Of a stretch of DNA of 64,000 nucleotides, positions 9,987 through 18,202 are shown piece by piece. A program made the position numbers and the translations under genes. This stretch comes from Yoonia sp. GPGPB17. GTDB lineage: Bacteria > Pseudomonadota > Alphaproteobacteria > Rhodobacterales > Rhodobacteraceae. Below the pieces are notes generated by a model. The model did no database searches, was not told where the DNA came from, and saw nothing but the letters and a program-made list of their open reading frames with translations. The stretch spans positions 868,001 through 932,000 of the forward strand of contig NZ_JATACI010000002.1 of assembly GCF_037892195.1 (NCBI RefSeq), read 5' to 3'. The stretch's first letter is position 1. Each line of letters starts with the position of its first letter.

Positions 9987-10366
9987 GGCAAATCGTCCCG
10001 TTTCAACGACTGCGCAAGCAAGGTCGGTTTTTTTGCCCGTGACTTGTCGAGGGCCTCTTTCAGAATCTCGACTTCCATCGTCTTGCGCCCGAGCTGGCGT
10101 TCGAGTTCCCGGATGCGGGTTTCCATCTCTCGCGCGGTCTTGTTGCCGGTGACGCTGTCATCTTCTGCCACGGCGATGCTTCCCCCTTCGAGCATGAGCT
10201 TGCGCCAACGATACAGAAGATTCGGGGCCACGCCATTGCGACGCGCAACGGCGGAAATGCTCTCACCCTCATACATGGTCTCTTCCACGATCCGCAGCTT
10301 ATCCGCCGCAGACCAACGACGGCGGCGGCCACCGTCGGTAATGATTTCAATCTCAGACATGAGCAT
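9983..10366 (-). CDS. IS3-family OrfA (helix-turn-helix protein)
   Basis: The 127 residues have a homeodomain-like HTH (RRWSAADKLRIVEETMYEGE then GVAPNLLYRWRK) and a C-terminal leucine-zipper-like coil (METRIRELERQLGRKTMEVE). It binds the IS ends in known relatives. A run of seven A on the coding strand near its end (10028-10034) lets the ribosome slip back one base into the orfB frame, which stays open, so an OrfAB fusion transposase can form. The start could be Met1 or Met3. Confidence 0.87.
   Translation of the reverse strand: MLMSEIEIITDGGRRRRWSAADKLRIVEETMYEGESISAVARRNGVAPNLLYRWRKLMLEGGSIAVAEDDSVTGNKTAREMETRIRELERQLGRKTMEVEILKEALDKSRAKKPTLLAQSLKRDDLP
10028..10034 (-). promoter_or_regulatory. 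Candidate programmed -1 frameshift site (A7) of the IS3 element
   Basis: In the orfA frame the codons read GCA AAA AAA CCG. Slipping back one base puts ribosomes into the orfB frame, with no stop between the slip point and the orfB start at 9986. The frame arithmetic (orfA and orfB differ by exactly -1) was checked. IS3-family elements use such A-rich sites to make the OrfAB transposase. Confidence 0.65.
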
Positions 10367-10439
10367 GTGCTTAAGGCTATCCTTAAGCCTCCTTGGTCAG
10401 GCCAAGATGTCCGGTCGAAATGGGGGCCAGTTCACTCTC

Positions 10440-10656
10440 CATATTCGACTGCTGTCGAAAACGTCGCGATTAGTTGTAGAGCTCTGTCGGTATCTGCGTC
10501 GATTCTCGCCTGACGAGCATGTTGTCTTGCTTGAAAGTACTGAGTGAAGCCAAAGATCACCGAAAAAATTGCAACAACAAACACCCCTATTTCTAGGTGA
10601 TCCCGTATGATCTTCAAACGTTGATCATATAAACTGACGGGGGATTGCCTCACCAT
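10440..10656 (-). pseudogene. N-terminal part of the IS-interrupted membrane protein gene
   Basis: It encodes a short basic N-terminus, one membrane helix (EIGVFVVAIFSVIFGFTQYF) and the start of a coil (ARQHARQARIDADTDRAL). In the present sequence the frame ends in the IS after EYGE. Joined to the part at 8590-9125 it gives one 250-residue anchored protein. The IS256-family target duplicate begins 10 bases upstream of the start codon, so its native promoter is also displaced. Confidence 0.7.
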
Positions 10657-10674
10657 CGTCGAGTCATTTTCCGG

Positions 10675-12043
10675 GTTAGTGTCCGAGCACGTGGTGTAAT
10701 TTCTATGCCGTCAACGGTGTAAACCCAGGTGGCCACCGAGGTGTATGGTCGGGCGGAGTTTCGCGACTTCAACCACGGACCACACGGAGACCCCGATGAC
10801 CAAAACCAACATGGACTTATCAGAGCTTCTGGCCAAGCAGGACGGCGGCGACTTTCTTCGCAGCGTTGCCGAGGCCGTTCTTCAGCTCATCATGGAGGCC
10901 GATGTCGAAGGCCTGATCGGTGCAGGCAAGCACGAACGTAGCAATGACCGCGCCACGTGGCGGAACGGGTATCGAGCGCGCTCTCGATACCCGTTTGGGC
11001 ACTTTGAACCTCAAGGTCCCGAAGCTCCGCCAAGGCAGCTACTTTCCCGGCTTCTTGGAACCCCGAAAGACATCCGAGAAAGCCCTGGTGGCTGTGATCC
11101 AGGAGGCTTGGATTGGCGGTGTGTCCACCCGCCGCGTCGATGAATTAGCCCAAGCCATGGGCCTGAGCGGCATCTCCAAGAGCACCGTGTCCAAGCTTTG
11201 CAAAGACATTGACGAGAGGGTGAATGAGTTCCTGACCCGCCCGCTCAACGGGGAATGGCCCTATGTCTGGCTCGACGCCACATACCTGAAGGTGCGCCAG
11301 GGCGGGCGGATCGTCAGCGTTGCCGCCATAATCGCCGTTGCAGCAAACACCGATGGCCGCCGGGAGATCATCGGCCTAGGTCTTGGCCCCTCAGAGGCAG
11401 AAACGTTCTGGATGGACTTCCTGCGCGGCCTCAAGGCCCGTGGGCTTGATGGGACCAAACTGGTGATCAGCGATGCCCACAGTGGCTTACGCGCCGCCAT
11501 CGAGCGCGTCTTCGAGGCGACGTGGCAACGCTGCCGGGTTCACTGGATGCGTAACGCCCTGGCGCATGTGTCACGCGGCCAGCACACCGTTGTCGCCGCC
11601 GCGATCAGGCAAGCCTTCGACCAGCCCGACCGAGCATCCGCTGGAGAGACCTGGCGCAAGGTGGCCGATCAGCTCCGGCCTCGGTGGCCAAAGTTGGCAG
11701 AGTTGATGGACAGCAGCGAACACGACGTGCTGGCCTACATGGCCTTCCCGCGCCAACATCGCACGAAGCTGCACTCGACCAATCCCATTGAGCGCCTGAA
11801 CAAAGAGGTGAAACGGCGCGCGGATGTCGTCGGTATCTTTCCAAACGAGGCATCCATCACCCGCCTCATCGGCGCAGTGCTATTTGAGCAGAACGACGAA
11901 TGGCAGACCGCAAGCCGCTACATGATGGTCGAGGCATTCGCCCAGATCGACAACGAGGAGACAGACCCAATTCTCAGCATCAAAGCCGCCTGATCATGCG
12001 CTCAGGCCACCAGGCAAATTACACCACCTTGACGGACGTGACC
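10675..12043 (+). mobile_element. IS256-family insertion sequence, 1369 bp, with TTTTCCGG target duplication
   Basis: The 28-bp ends align position by position: both contain GTCCG at positions 7-11 and GTGGTGTAATTT at 17-28. The 8-bp direct repeat TTTTCCGG lies at 10667-10674 and 12044-12051, the size known for IS256-family insertions. The single transposase gene inside carries a 2-bp deletion, so this copy is probably not autonomous. Confidence 0.88.
10796..11993 (+). pseudogene. IS256-family transposase, frameshifted
   Basis: The first frame from ATG 10796 (GGAGA five bases upstream) runs to TWRNGYRAR and then leaves the family pattern. A second frame open from 10920 continues with ALDTRLGTLNLKVPKLRQGS to the end. 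A loss of two bases (probably CG) near 10972-10976 explains both; restored length would be 399 residues, the usual size. The DDE catalytic residues are visible in WLDATYLK, LVISDAHSGLRA and STNPIERLNKEVKRR. Confidence 0.85.
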
Positions 12044-12051
12044 TTTTCCGG

Positions 12052-12469
12052 CTGTTGTGGACGCCTGTTGGTTTCGTCGCCATTTTTAGCATCATTTGGT
12101 AGATCGGTAGGATTACTGGTTGTCATTCTGCCATGCCCTTAGTTTGAGTATCAGCGTGTATATCCGCCATTACTGTGACCGAACTTCACTGGCGTAGTTG
12201 TATCTCGCGGTCTTGTCTGGCCAAAGGACTGCCGTTGTTCAACTTGATTGCCTATCCGACGTAGTGATTGGCACAACTGCAATGTAAGCCCACTTTTTCC
12301 GCATCTATGGTAGGCAACCACGCAAGAGCTAAAGTCCTCCCACCACAGACCAAATCATACAACACAATCAATAGGCATTTCAACATGACCCACCTCGCCT
12401 CTTGATTGCGCCAGCAGTTTCCGTCCATGATCCCTCATCACTTGATTCATTGATGAGTAGGAATTTGTG
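12052..12469. other. Intergenic, no recognised content
   Basis: About 420 bases with no supportable gene. Before the IS256 insertion this was the region upstream of the interrupted minus-strand gene, so it may hold that gene's original promoter. It precedes a three-gene plus-strand group. Confidence 0.4.
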
Positions 12470-12799
12470 ATGGCAGAGCGATTTCGTTCGTATGACACGG
12501 CGCGCATAATCTTTTCTATATTGGAATTTGTGTCGTGGGCCGTCGTTATACTTGGTGCGATTTTGATCCTCGTCGGGCTTGCCAGCTCCGCGCAGGTGCA
12601 GTCTCAGTTTGGATACCAGCCGGGAATACTCGCGCGCTTTGGAACATCTGTTCTTGGGCTTGCTATCATGTTCCAAGGATTGATTGGTGCCGCCGTTGTA
12701 CAGAATTTTCGCGCCGTCGTTGATACCGCTGAATATAGCCAGCAAATCCTCAAAATCTCACGCGATCATCTGGCGGTATCCCGCCAAGGTTTCAGTTGA
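12470..12799 (+). CDS. Small membrane protein, unknown (first of a three-gene group)
   Basis: The protein is 109 residues from ATG 12470 (a GTG three bases earlier is possible; TAGGAA lies upstream). Two hydrophobic helices span about 17-41 and 62-80 (FGTSVLGLAIMFQGLIGAAV), followed by a charged tail. No family is recognised. Two further small genes follow closely in the same direction, so an operon is likely. It lies inside the island. Confidence 0.55.
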   Translation: MAERFRSYDTARIIFSILEFVSWAVVILGAILILVGLASSAQVQSQFGYQPGILARFGTSVLGLAIMFQGLIGAAVVQNFRAVVDTAEYSQQILKISRDHLAVSRQGFS

Positions 12800-13082
12800 G
12801 GTTCAGTTTAATCATGAAGAGATTCAAATTCTCAGACAGCGCGATTTGCTCAACGCCAAGCTGGCGGATCGGCGTCCGGCCAATGCCAAAGTTGATGCCC
12901 GCGACGATAAGTTCGAGTTACGCGTCTCGGACATCGTCAACGGCAAGCGCGATGTGTTCCTGACGGAAAATCCGTCAGCGGCTAAAATCTATGAAGAACA
13001 ATTGCTCGGCACGCTGCACCAGCTCAAACTTTGGATTGAAGACAATGCGGAGATGGGCAGCCGCACCGTGATTGAGTTCTAA
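12684..13082 (+). CDS. Small soluble protein, unknown (second of the group; start uncertain)
   Basis: The convincing part begins near 12791 and reads VSVEVQFNHEEIQILRQRDL, a helical charged region with KFELRVSDIVNGKRDVFLT after it, and ends at 13082. No good start codon or ribosome site lies at the natural beginning; the open frame extends back to 12684 but overlaps the previous gene in another frame. The start codon may have been lost by mutation. The family is not recognised. Confidence 0.5.
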   Translation: MVPPLYRIFAPSLIPLNIASKSSKSHAIIWRYPAKVSVEVQFNHEEIQILRQRDLLNAKLADRRPANAKVDARDDKFELRVSDIVNGKRDVFLTENPSAAKIYEEQLLGTLHQLKLWIEDNAEMGSRTVIEF

Positions 13083-13085
13083 GGC

Positions 13086-13562
13086 ATGCGCAATTTCGGT
13101 GTCCTCTATATCAATCTGATTGTCATCGCGCTCATCTTGTTTTTGGCCGCGATTGTCACACCAGTGATCTTGGTAGGTGCCCCTGCCTATGTGGCGTTTC
13201 AGCTTTGGCGGGATAGCCCTGCGCGATTGGAACGGCTTGCCAAAGAGGAAACCGAACAACTTTATCGTCATGCGCTGCGTGGCCGCATTGAACTCAGCGA
13301 GGCGGACATTGATAGCGCGCTGTCTGCCCATTGGCCGCAAAGCACGCCCGCCGCGCTACGCATCCAATTGCTTAACGTTGGACGGGCGATCTTTGCGGAT
13401 GAAGGCCTCAGCCCAGACATCCCACCGCCGCCGCTCCTCTGCAATACCGTTGAGGGCGGGCGATACCGCGATGCACTGGCTCGCGCTGGACAAGCTCGCC
13501 ATGATCGGGTGATGCAGCTCTCGGCCTTAGACCGCATTTCTCAGTCGCTTTACCTTCTTTAG
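13086..13562 (+). CDS. Membrane-anchored protein, unknown (third of the group)
   Basis: The 158 residues have one N-terminal membrane helix (about 9-40, LYINLIVIALILFLAAIVTP) followed by a soluble, mainly helical cytoplasmic or periplasmic domain rich in Arg, Glu and Leu. It starts three bases after the previous stop, so the two are coupled. No family is recognised. The trio looks like one functional unit carried by the island. Confidence 0.55.
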   Translation: MRNFGVLYINLIVIALILFLAAIVTPVILVGAPAYVAFQLWRDSPARLERLAKEETEQLYRHALRGRIELSEADIDSALSAHWPQSTPAALRIQLLNVGRAIFADEGLSPDIPPPPLLCNTVEGGRYRDALARAGQARHDRVMQLSALDRISQSLYLL

Positions 13563-13767
13563 CCCTGCGTCATCCTCATGGATATGACTGATAAAGATGT
13601 TTTGTGTCTTAGTCATTTGCTATCCTTCAACAAAAAAGACAACACCAGCGCCAAAGCACCTAATGTGTCCTCCCGTTATGTTTCTTTTTTGTTCTTCTGG
13701 TAATACCACTATAAATTGAATTCTGTCAAATCAGTTGAGTGTCACCGTGCTTCGCTATCAATATATT

Positions 13768-13796
13768 GACGGCCCAAGTGTGCACCTCGGGCCGTC
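13768..13796. terminator. Inverted repeat, candidate terminator
   Basis: GACGGCCC at 13768-13775 pairs with GGGCCGTC at 13789-13796 across a 13-base loop. It lies between the three-gene group and the convergent AlpA gene and could end transcription from either side. The T tract is weak. Confidence 0.5.
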
Positions 13797-13822
13797 TTGC
13801 TCCAAAGGAGCATTTGCGAAAA

Positions 13823-13999
13823 CTATCGTTGATCAATCCGTTCTTGAAGCCAGTCCAGAACCTCACTCTTGAGCCATCCGACTCGGTTCGGGCCGAGAGG
13901 TACCCGCTTTGGGAATAGTCCTGCCTTCTCCAGTCTGGCGATATGCTGCGGCGAATAAAGCACGTATGACTTCAAGTCCTTCTTCGATAGAATGCTCAT
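13823..13999 (-). CDS. AlpA-family phage-type regulator
   Basis: The 58-residue protein from ATG 13999 (AAAGGAA upstream) is a short winged HTH of the AlpA/excisionase type: SPQHIARLEKAGLFPKRVPL, then VGWLKSEVLDWLQERI. Such proteins regulate integrase genes or act in excision. It lies about 240 bases from tRNA-Leu, the usual place for an element's recombination genes, yet no integrase is present between them. This suggests that the integrase has been deleted. Confidence 0.82.
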   Translation of the reverse strand: MSILSKKDLKSYVLYSPQHIARLEKAGLFPKRVPLGPNRVGWLKSEVLDWLQERIDQR

Positions 14000-14241
14000 C
14001 ACAATGTTCCTTTCAATGATGAAGGAGCATTGCAATGCCCCGAGGGTTGTGCCCTAGGGTTCCAACGTACTACCAAAGTTGTTCTTCGTTTTACACCATA
14101 AGTTTGCCCCAGGGCGGCTGGAAAGTCTCAAAGCGACACATAGCAAAACACCACAATACACCCAGAAAGGTGGCCTAAAGGGTGTACTAGATGACCACCT
14201 CTTAATTTTATTTATATAAATCAATTACTTAATGGATTATG

Positions 14242-14327
14242 TGGTGCCGATGGAGAGACTCGAACTCTCACGATATTGCTATCGGGGGATTTTGAATCCC
14301 CTGCGTCTACCATTCCGCCACATCGGC
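14242..14327 (-). tRNA. tRNA-Leu (CAA)
   Basis: Read on the minus strand, the acceptor GCCGATG pairs with CATCGGC, followed by discriminator A and an encoded CCA. The anticodon stem GGGGA/TCCCC encloses TTCAAAA, giving anticodon CAA. A long variable arm (CGATA gca ATATCG) and a T arm GAGAG-TTCGAGT-CTCTC are present. Its 3' end faces the decayed island, as expected for an integration target. Confidence 0.96.
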
Positions 14328-14504
14328 CACGCGGGCTGTCCTAATGCGCCAGCCCGGGCACGTCAATCGCGATTTCAACGGCATCGACGGATACAATCAA
14401 TAAACTCTTGTTTGCTGCGCTGGTGATTGGTTGCGCCTGACGCTATTGGACGCTTGACCCCTGCCCGCGCGCATGGCCTAAGCGTCGCGAACAAAGAGCA
14501 AAGC

Positions 14505-15083
14505 ATGTTACGCAGGTTATACGACTGGACAATATCGCTGGCGCAATCACCGCATGCCCTTTGGGCGCTTGCGATCGTTTCTTTTGTTGAGTCGTCATTC
14601 TTTCCGATCCCGCCAGATGTTTTGATGATCCCGATGATCATTGCCCGCCCGTCGCGCGCATTCCTGATCGCAGGCATTGCGACCGTGGCTTCGGTCGCGG
14701 GCGCACTTTTGGGCTATTACATCGGTGCAGCCTTGATGGAGACGGTGGGCCAGCCGATCCTTGAGATCTATGGCAAGGCAGACAGTTTCGAAGAAATGTC
14801 GGCTGTGTTCAACGCGTACGGCGCCTGGGCGGTCGTTGTCGCCGGTGTTACCTTCCTGCCTTTCAAGGTAATCACGATTGCATCAGGTGTCACGGGATTG
14901 CCCTTGTCCGTCTTTATTGTCTCGTCCATCTTTGCCCGCGCATTACGCTTCTTCATTGTCGCAGCCTTGTTGTGGAAGTTCGGTGTACCAATCCGCGGTT
15001 TTATCGAGAAGCGGCTTGGATTGATGTTTGTTCTCTTTTGCGTGCTGCTGATTGGCGGCTTTGCTATGATTGGTTTGCTATGA
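14505..15083 (+). CDS. DedA/YqaA-family membrane protein
   Basis: The protein is 192 residues from ATG 14505; an upstream in-frame extension lacks a ribosome site. The SNARE-associated/DedA core is seen in FVESSFFPIPPDVLMIPMI and AYGAWAVVVAGVTFLPFKV, with four to five membrane segments. Relatives act in lipid scrambling and envelope homeostasis. Its stop overlaps the dsbB start (ATGA), so the two are co-translated. Confidence 0.86.
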   Translation: MLRRLYDWTISLAQSPHALWALAIVSFVESSFFPIPPDVLMIPMIIARPSRAFLIAGIATVASVAGALLGYYIGAALMETVGQPILEIYGKADSFEEMSAVFNAYGAWAVVVAGVTFLPFKVITIASGVTGLPLSVFIVSSIFARALRFFIVAALLWKFGVPIRGFIEKRLGLMFVLFCVLLIGGFAMIGLL

Positions 15084-15574
15084 CCCGGAACTTGATGATC
15101 ACGTTGTCTGCGGGTGGCTCTGCCGCGCTTTTGGCGGGGGCCTACCTGTTTCAGGCATTGGGCTATCCGCCCTGTGCGATGTGCCTGTGGCAGCGCTGGC
15201 CGCATATCGCGGCGATTCTGATCGGCGTTGTGGCCTTCCGCCTGCCCGGACAGATCATGCTGCCGGCGCTTGGTGCGATCGCGGCCGCAACAACAGCTGG
15301 GATTGGTGTATTTCATACTGGAGTTGAACGAGGGTTCTGGGAAGGTCCCAGCAGCTGTACGGGCGGTGGCAGTCTGGACGGGCTGAGCGGCGCTGATTTG
15401 CTGGCCGTGACCGGTCCACGGGTCGTGATGTGTGATCAGGTCAGTTGGGAGTTGTTCACGCTATCTATGCCCAGTTGGAACGCCCTGCTCTCTTTTGGCC
15501 TCATGATTGGTTGGATTTTGGCTGCCCGCCTTAGCGCCGGGTCGACAACAGCAGGTTCGTCTCGGACCGTGTGA
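15080..15574 (+). CDS. dsbB: Disulfide bond formation protein DsbB
   Basis: The 164-residue inner-membrane protein has four hydrophobic segments. The first redox pair is in YPPCAMCLWQRWPH and the second pair is Cys in SSCTGGG and VMCDQ. It reoxidises DsbA using quinone. The start at 15080 overlaps the DedA stop. The 3' end overlaps the convergent Lrp gene by 44 bases, which is unusual but leaves both frames intact. Confidence 0.88.
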   Translation: MTRNLMITLSAGGSAALLAGAYLFQALGYPPCAMCLWQRWPHIAAILIGVVAFRLPGQIMLPALGAIAAATTAGIGVFHTGVERGFWEGPSSCTGGGSLDGLSGADLLAVTGPRVVMCDQVSWELFTLSMPSWNALLSFGLMIGWILAARLSAGSTTAGSSRTV

Positions 15575-15950
15575 CACCCTCCAACCGCCGGATCGCAAAG
15601 AGTACCTGGTCGAAGTGTTCAAGCGTTTCTGTGCCGATCTCTGCGATCAGATCCCAGGTGCCATTGGTGGAATGGACGGCCTGAACCTCTGGCATGCGTT
15701 GCAGTTGCTTCATGGTCTTCTCAGCCCCCCGACCTGCGATCTCTAGCATCATCAGACCACGGACCGCATCAGGGCGTACATCTGATCGGGTAAGAACGGT
15801 AAATCCTGCGATCTCACCCCCCTGCACCAGTTTGTCGAGGCGCACCCGCACGGTGCTGCGGGTAACACCTAGTTGATCCGCAAGCTGAGACAACGACGCC
15901 CGCCCATTGCGTTTGAGCGCTGCAATCAGGTGTCCATCCAAGTTGTCCAT
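15531..15950 (-). CDS. Lrp/AsnC-family transcriptional regulator
   Basis: The protein is 139 residues from ATG 15950. An N-terminal HTH (ASLSQLADQLGVTRSTVRVR) is followed by an AsnC/RAM ligand-binding domain (VRGLMMLEIAGRG, then VQAVHSTNGTWDLIAEIGT). It is divergent from arginase and ornithine cyclodeaminase, so it probably controls arginine or ornithine catabolism in response to an amino acid; that is inferred from position. Confidence 0.88.
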   Translation of the reverse strand: MDNLDGHLIAALKRNGRASLSQLADQLGVTRSTVRVRLDKLVQGGEIAGFTVLTRSDVRPDAVRGLMMLEIAGRGAEKTMKQLQRMPEVQAVHSTNGTWDLIAEIGTETLEHFDQVLFAIRRLEGVTRSETNLLLSTRR

Positions 15951-16036
15951 TATGACTGTCCGTTTCGTGCAATGTATCATCATTTTGCACAACTTGATGG
16001 CTTAACCTACCCCCTGTTTTGAACAACACTCCGCCT

Positions 16037-16966
16037 ATGACACAAAAACACTGCATCCTCGTCGGCGCCCCCGTCGACTGCGGAAAGCGCCGCCAAGGCT
16101 GCCTGATGGGCCCCGACGCCTACCGCACCGCCGGGATCGCCGAGGCGATTGCCAAACTGGGACATACGGTTGAGGATTTGGGCAACCTCGCTCCCAAAGA
16201 CATCACGGTCGCGGAACCCGCCAACCCTTTGGTCCACAAATTGGCCGAAAATGTTGGGTGGACGCATACGCTGATGGATGCGGCACAAGAGACAGCACAG
16301 CGCGGGATGCCGATCTTTCTGGGTGGTGATCACGCCTTGGCCGCTGGCAGCGTGGCGGGTATGGCAGCACACGCGCAAAAGGAAGGCCGTCCTTTCTTTG
16401 TTTTATGGTTGGATGCGCACAGCGATATCAACACACCGCTCACAACTGATAGCGGAAATTTGCACGGAACGCCGGTAGGTTACGTGACAGGTCGCGACGG
16501 GTTCGAAGCCTTTCCTGACTTGCCTGCAAAGGTGGAAACACAGAACATCTGCATGATTGGCCTCCGCTCTGTCGATGCGCCGGAGCATGCTATTTTATCC
16601 GACGCTGATGTCATGCTGGTCGACATGCGCCGCATAGATGAAGAAGGTATCAGCGCGCCGTTGAAGACGTTTCTTGACCGTGTCGCTGCTGTGAATGGCA
16701 TGTTGCATGTCTCACTTGATGTCGATTTTCTTGATCCTTCCATCGCGCCCGCCGTCGGCACAACCGTTCCCGGCGGGGCCACAGTACGCGAAGGGCATCT
16801 GGTGATGGAGATCCTGTCGGACAGTGACCTGGTCACATCGCTTGACCTCGTCGAACTCAACCCTTTCCTCGATGATCGCGGCAAAACCGCGAACCTGATG
16901 GTCGATTTGACCGCTTCACTCCTCGGTCGTCGTGTGTTCGACCGTCCAACAAGGGACAAACAATGA
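16037..16966 (+). CDS. rocF: Arginase
   Basis: The protein is 309 residues from ATG 16037; a TTG 18 bases upstream is the alternative, and neither has a strong ribosome site. The binuclear manganese site is complete: GGDHALAAGS, WLDAHSDINTP and SLDVDFLDPS. It hydrolyses arginine to ornithine and urea. It overlaps the downstream cyclodeaminase start by 4 bases, giving a two-step arginine-to-proline operon. Confidence 0.93.
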   Translation: MTQKHCILVGAPVDCGKRRQGCLMGPDAYRTAGIAEAIAKLGHTVEDLGNLAPKDITVAEPANPLVHKLAENVGWTHTLMDAAQETAQRGMPIFLGGDHALAAGSVAGMAAHAQKEGRPFFVLWLDAHSDINTPLTTDSGNLHGTPVGYVTGRDGFEAFPDLPAKVETQNICMIGLRSVDAPEHAILSDADVMLVDMRRIDEEGISAPLKTFLDRVAAVNGMLHVSLDVDFLDPSIAPAVGTTVPGGATVREGHLVMEILSDSDLVTSLDLVELNPFLDDRGKTANLMVDLTASLLGRRVFDRPTRDKQ

Positions 16967-17991
16967 GCCTGAAAGCATCTAAACTGGCTATGGTGCCGTT
17001 CGTCAGCGTCGATAACATGATGCGTCTGGTGCACCACGTGGGAATCGAGACGTTTCTGGCGGACCTGACCCGCGAAATCGAAGCGGATTTTGCACGGTGG
17101 GAGCTGTTCGACAAAACACCCCGCGTGGGCAGCCATTCGGATGTCGGTGTGATTGAACTGATGCCGACCTCTGACGGTGAACTTTACGGTTTCAAATACG
17201 TCAACGGTCATCCCAAGAACATGAAGGAAGGCCTGCAAACAGTCACGGCCTTTGGTGTGTTATCGGATGTAGATAGTGGCTATCCGGTTCTTTTCTCGGA
17301 AATGACCATCCTGACGGCCTTGCGCACGGGTGCGATGTCGGCTGTGGCGACCAAACACCTCGCCGCGCCCGACGCCAAAACCATGGCGATGATCGGAAAC
17401 GGCGCGCAGTCCGAATTCCAGTGTCTTGCGATCAAGGCTGTCTGCGGGATCGACGATATCCGGCTCTATGACATCGACAGCGCTGCGACCGAGAAATGTA
17501 TCAAGAACCTTGCCGGACTGGGCTTTCAGATCACCCCATGTGCGACGCCGGAAGAAGCAATTGAGGGGGCTGATGTCATCACTGTCGCCACAGCTGACAA
17601 AGACATGCAGACGATCCTGACAGACAACATGGTCGGTGCGGGCGTCCACATCAACGCCATTGGTGGCGATTGCCCGGGCAAAACCGAACTGCACCGCGAT
17701 ATTGTCGCCCGCTCTTCTGTTTTCGTGGAGTACCCGCCGCAAACGCGGATTGAGGGTGAGATTCAGCAGATGCCGGAGGATCACCCGGTGACAGAGCTAT
17801 GGCAGGTCATCACTGGCGCGCAAACCGGGCGTCAATCTGCGAGCGAAGTGACCCTGTTTGATGGTGTTGGCTTTGCGATCGAGGACTTCAGTGCCCTGCG
17901 TTACGTCCACCAGAAGATCAAGGAAACGCCTTTCTACATCGATCTGGACCTGATCGCAGACCCTGATGATCCGCGAGACCTTTTGGGATGA
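16963..17991 (+). CDS. Ornithine cyclodeaminase
   Basis: The 342 residues belong to the ornithine cyclodeaminase/mu-crystallin family, with the substrate-side LTALRTGAMSAVATKHLA and the NAD-binding IGNGAQSEFQCLA. It converts ornithine to proline plus ammonia. The start overlaps the arginase stop (ATGA). Length and motifs match the alphaproteobacterial enzymes found next to arginase. Confidence 0.92.
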   Translation: MSLKASKLAMVPFVSVDNMMRLVHHVGIETFLADLTREIEADFARWELFDKTPRVGSHSDVGVIELMPTSDGELYGFKYVNGHPKNMKEGLQTVTAFGVLSDVDSGYPVLFSEMTILTALRTGAMSAVATKHLAAPDAKTMAMIGNGAQSEFQCLAIKAVCGIDDIRLYDIDSAATEKCIKNLAGLGFQITPCATPEEAIEGADVITVATADKDMQTILTDNMVGAGVHINAIGGDCPGKTELHRDIVARSSVFVEYPPQTRIEGEIQQMPEDHPVTELWQVITGAQTGRQSASEVTLFDGVGFAIEDFSALRYVHQKIKETPFYIDLDLIADPDDPRDLLG

Positions 17992-18091
17992 TCAAACGGG
18001 CGCGCTAAGCGGAAACAAGCGCAGGTAAACTAACCTGTTGCGTCTGGGACGGGTCAGGCTAGTCTGATTTGTACAAGACAAAGGTGCACCA

Positions 18092-18199
18092 ATGCAGAAA
18101 AAATTATTCGTTATTCTCACCCTCCTGAGCATTGCGGCATGTAGCGCGCCTCCGAGCGATATTCCCCTGATCCCCCAGCCAACGCCGGGGCAATTTTGA
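18092..18199 (+). CDS. Small lipoprotein, 35 residues
   Basis: MQKKLFVILTLLSIAAC is a complete lipoprotein signal with the cysteine at residue 17, followed by a short Pro-rich tail. AAGGTG lies just upstream of ATG 18092. Its function is unknown; small lipoproteins of this type are common in the group. Confidence 0.6.
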   Translation: MQKKLFVILTLLSIAACSAPPSDIPLIPQPTPGQF

Positions 18200-18202
18200 C
18201 GC

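Larger units (their letters stand above)
9126..10434 (-). mobile_element. IS3-family insertion sequence (IS2-like), 1309 bp, with CTCTC target duplication
   Basis: The ends are imperfect inverted repeats: left TGATCCAGCCCC then TTTC and ACCGGACA; right, read inward, TGAACTGGCCCC then TTTC, G, ACCGGACA. The 5-bp direct repeat CTCTC lies at 9121-9125 and 10435-10439. Two overlapping genes, orfA and orfB, are intact. A 5-bp duplication fits the IS2 subgroup of IS3. Removing the element restores a reading frame across the site, which confirms the boundaries. Confidence 0.9.

Noticed and set aside
10361..10395. CTTAAG-containing inverted repeat near the right IS3 end as a separate element
   Set aside because: It lies within the IS boundaries set by the target duplication and is part of that element.
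5541..14241. CRISPR array or defence system in the accessory region
   Set aside because: No spaced direct repeats, Cas-like, restriction or toxin-antitoxin proteins were seen.
14242..14260. Search for a direct repeat of the tRNA-Leu 3' end near 5.5-6.7 kb as an attachment site
   Set aside because: The nearest resemblance (near 6650) shares only a few bases; not supportable.
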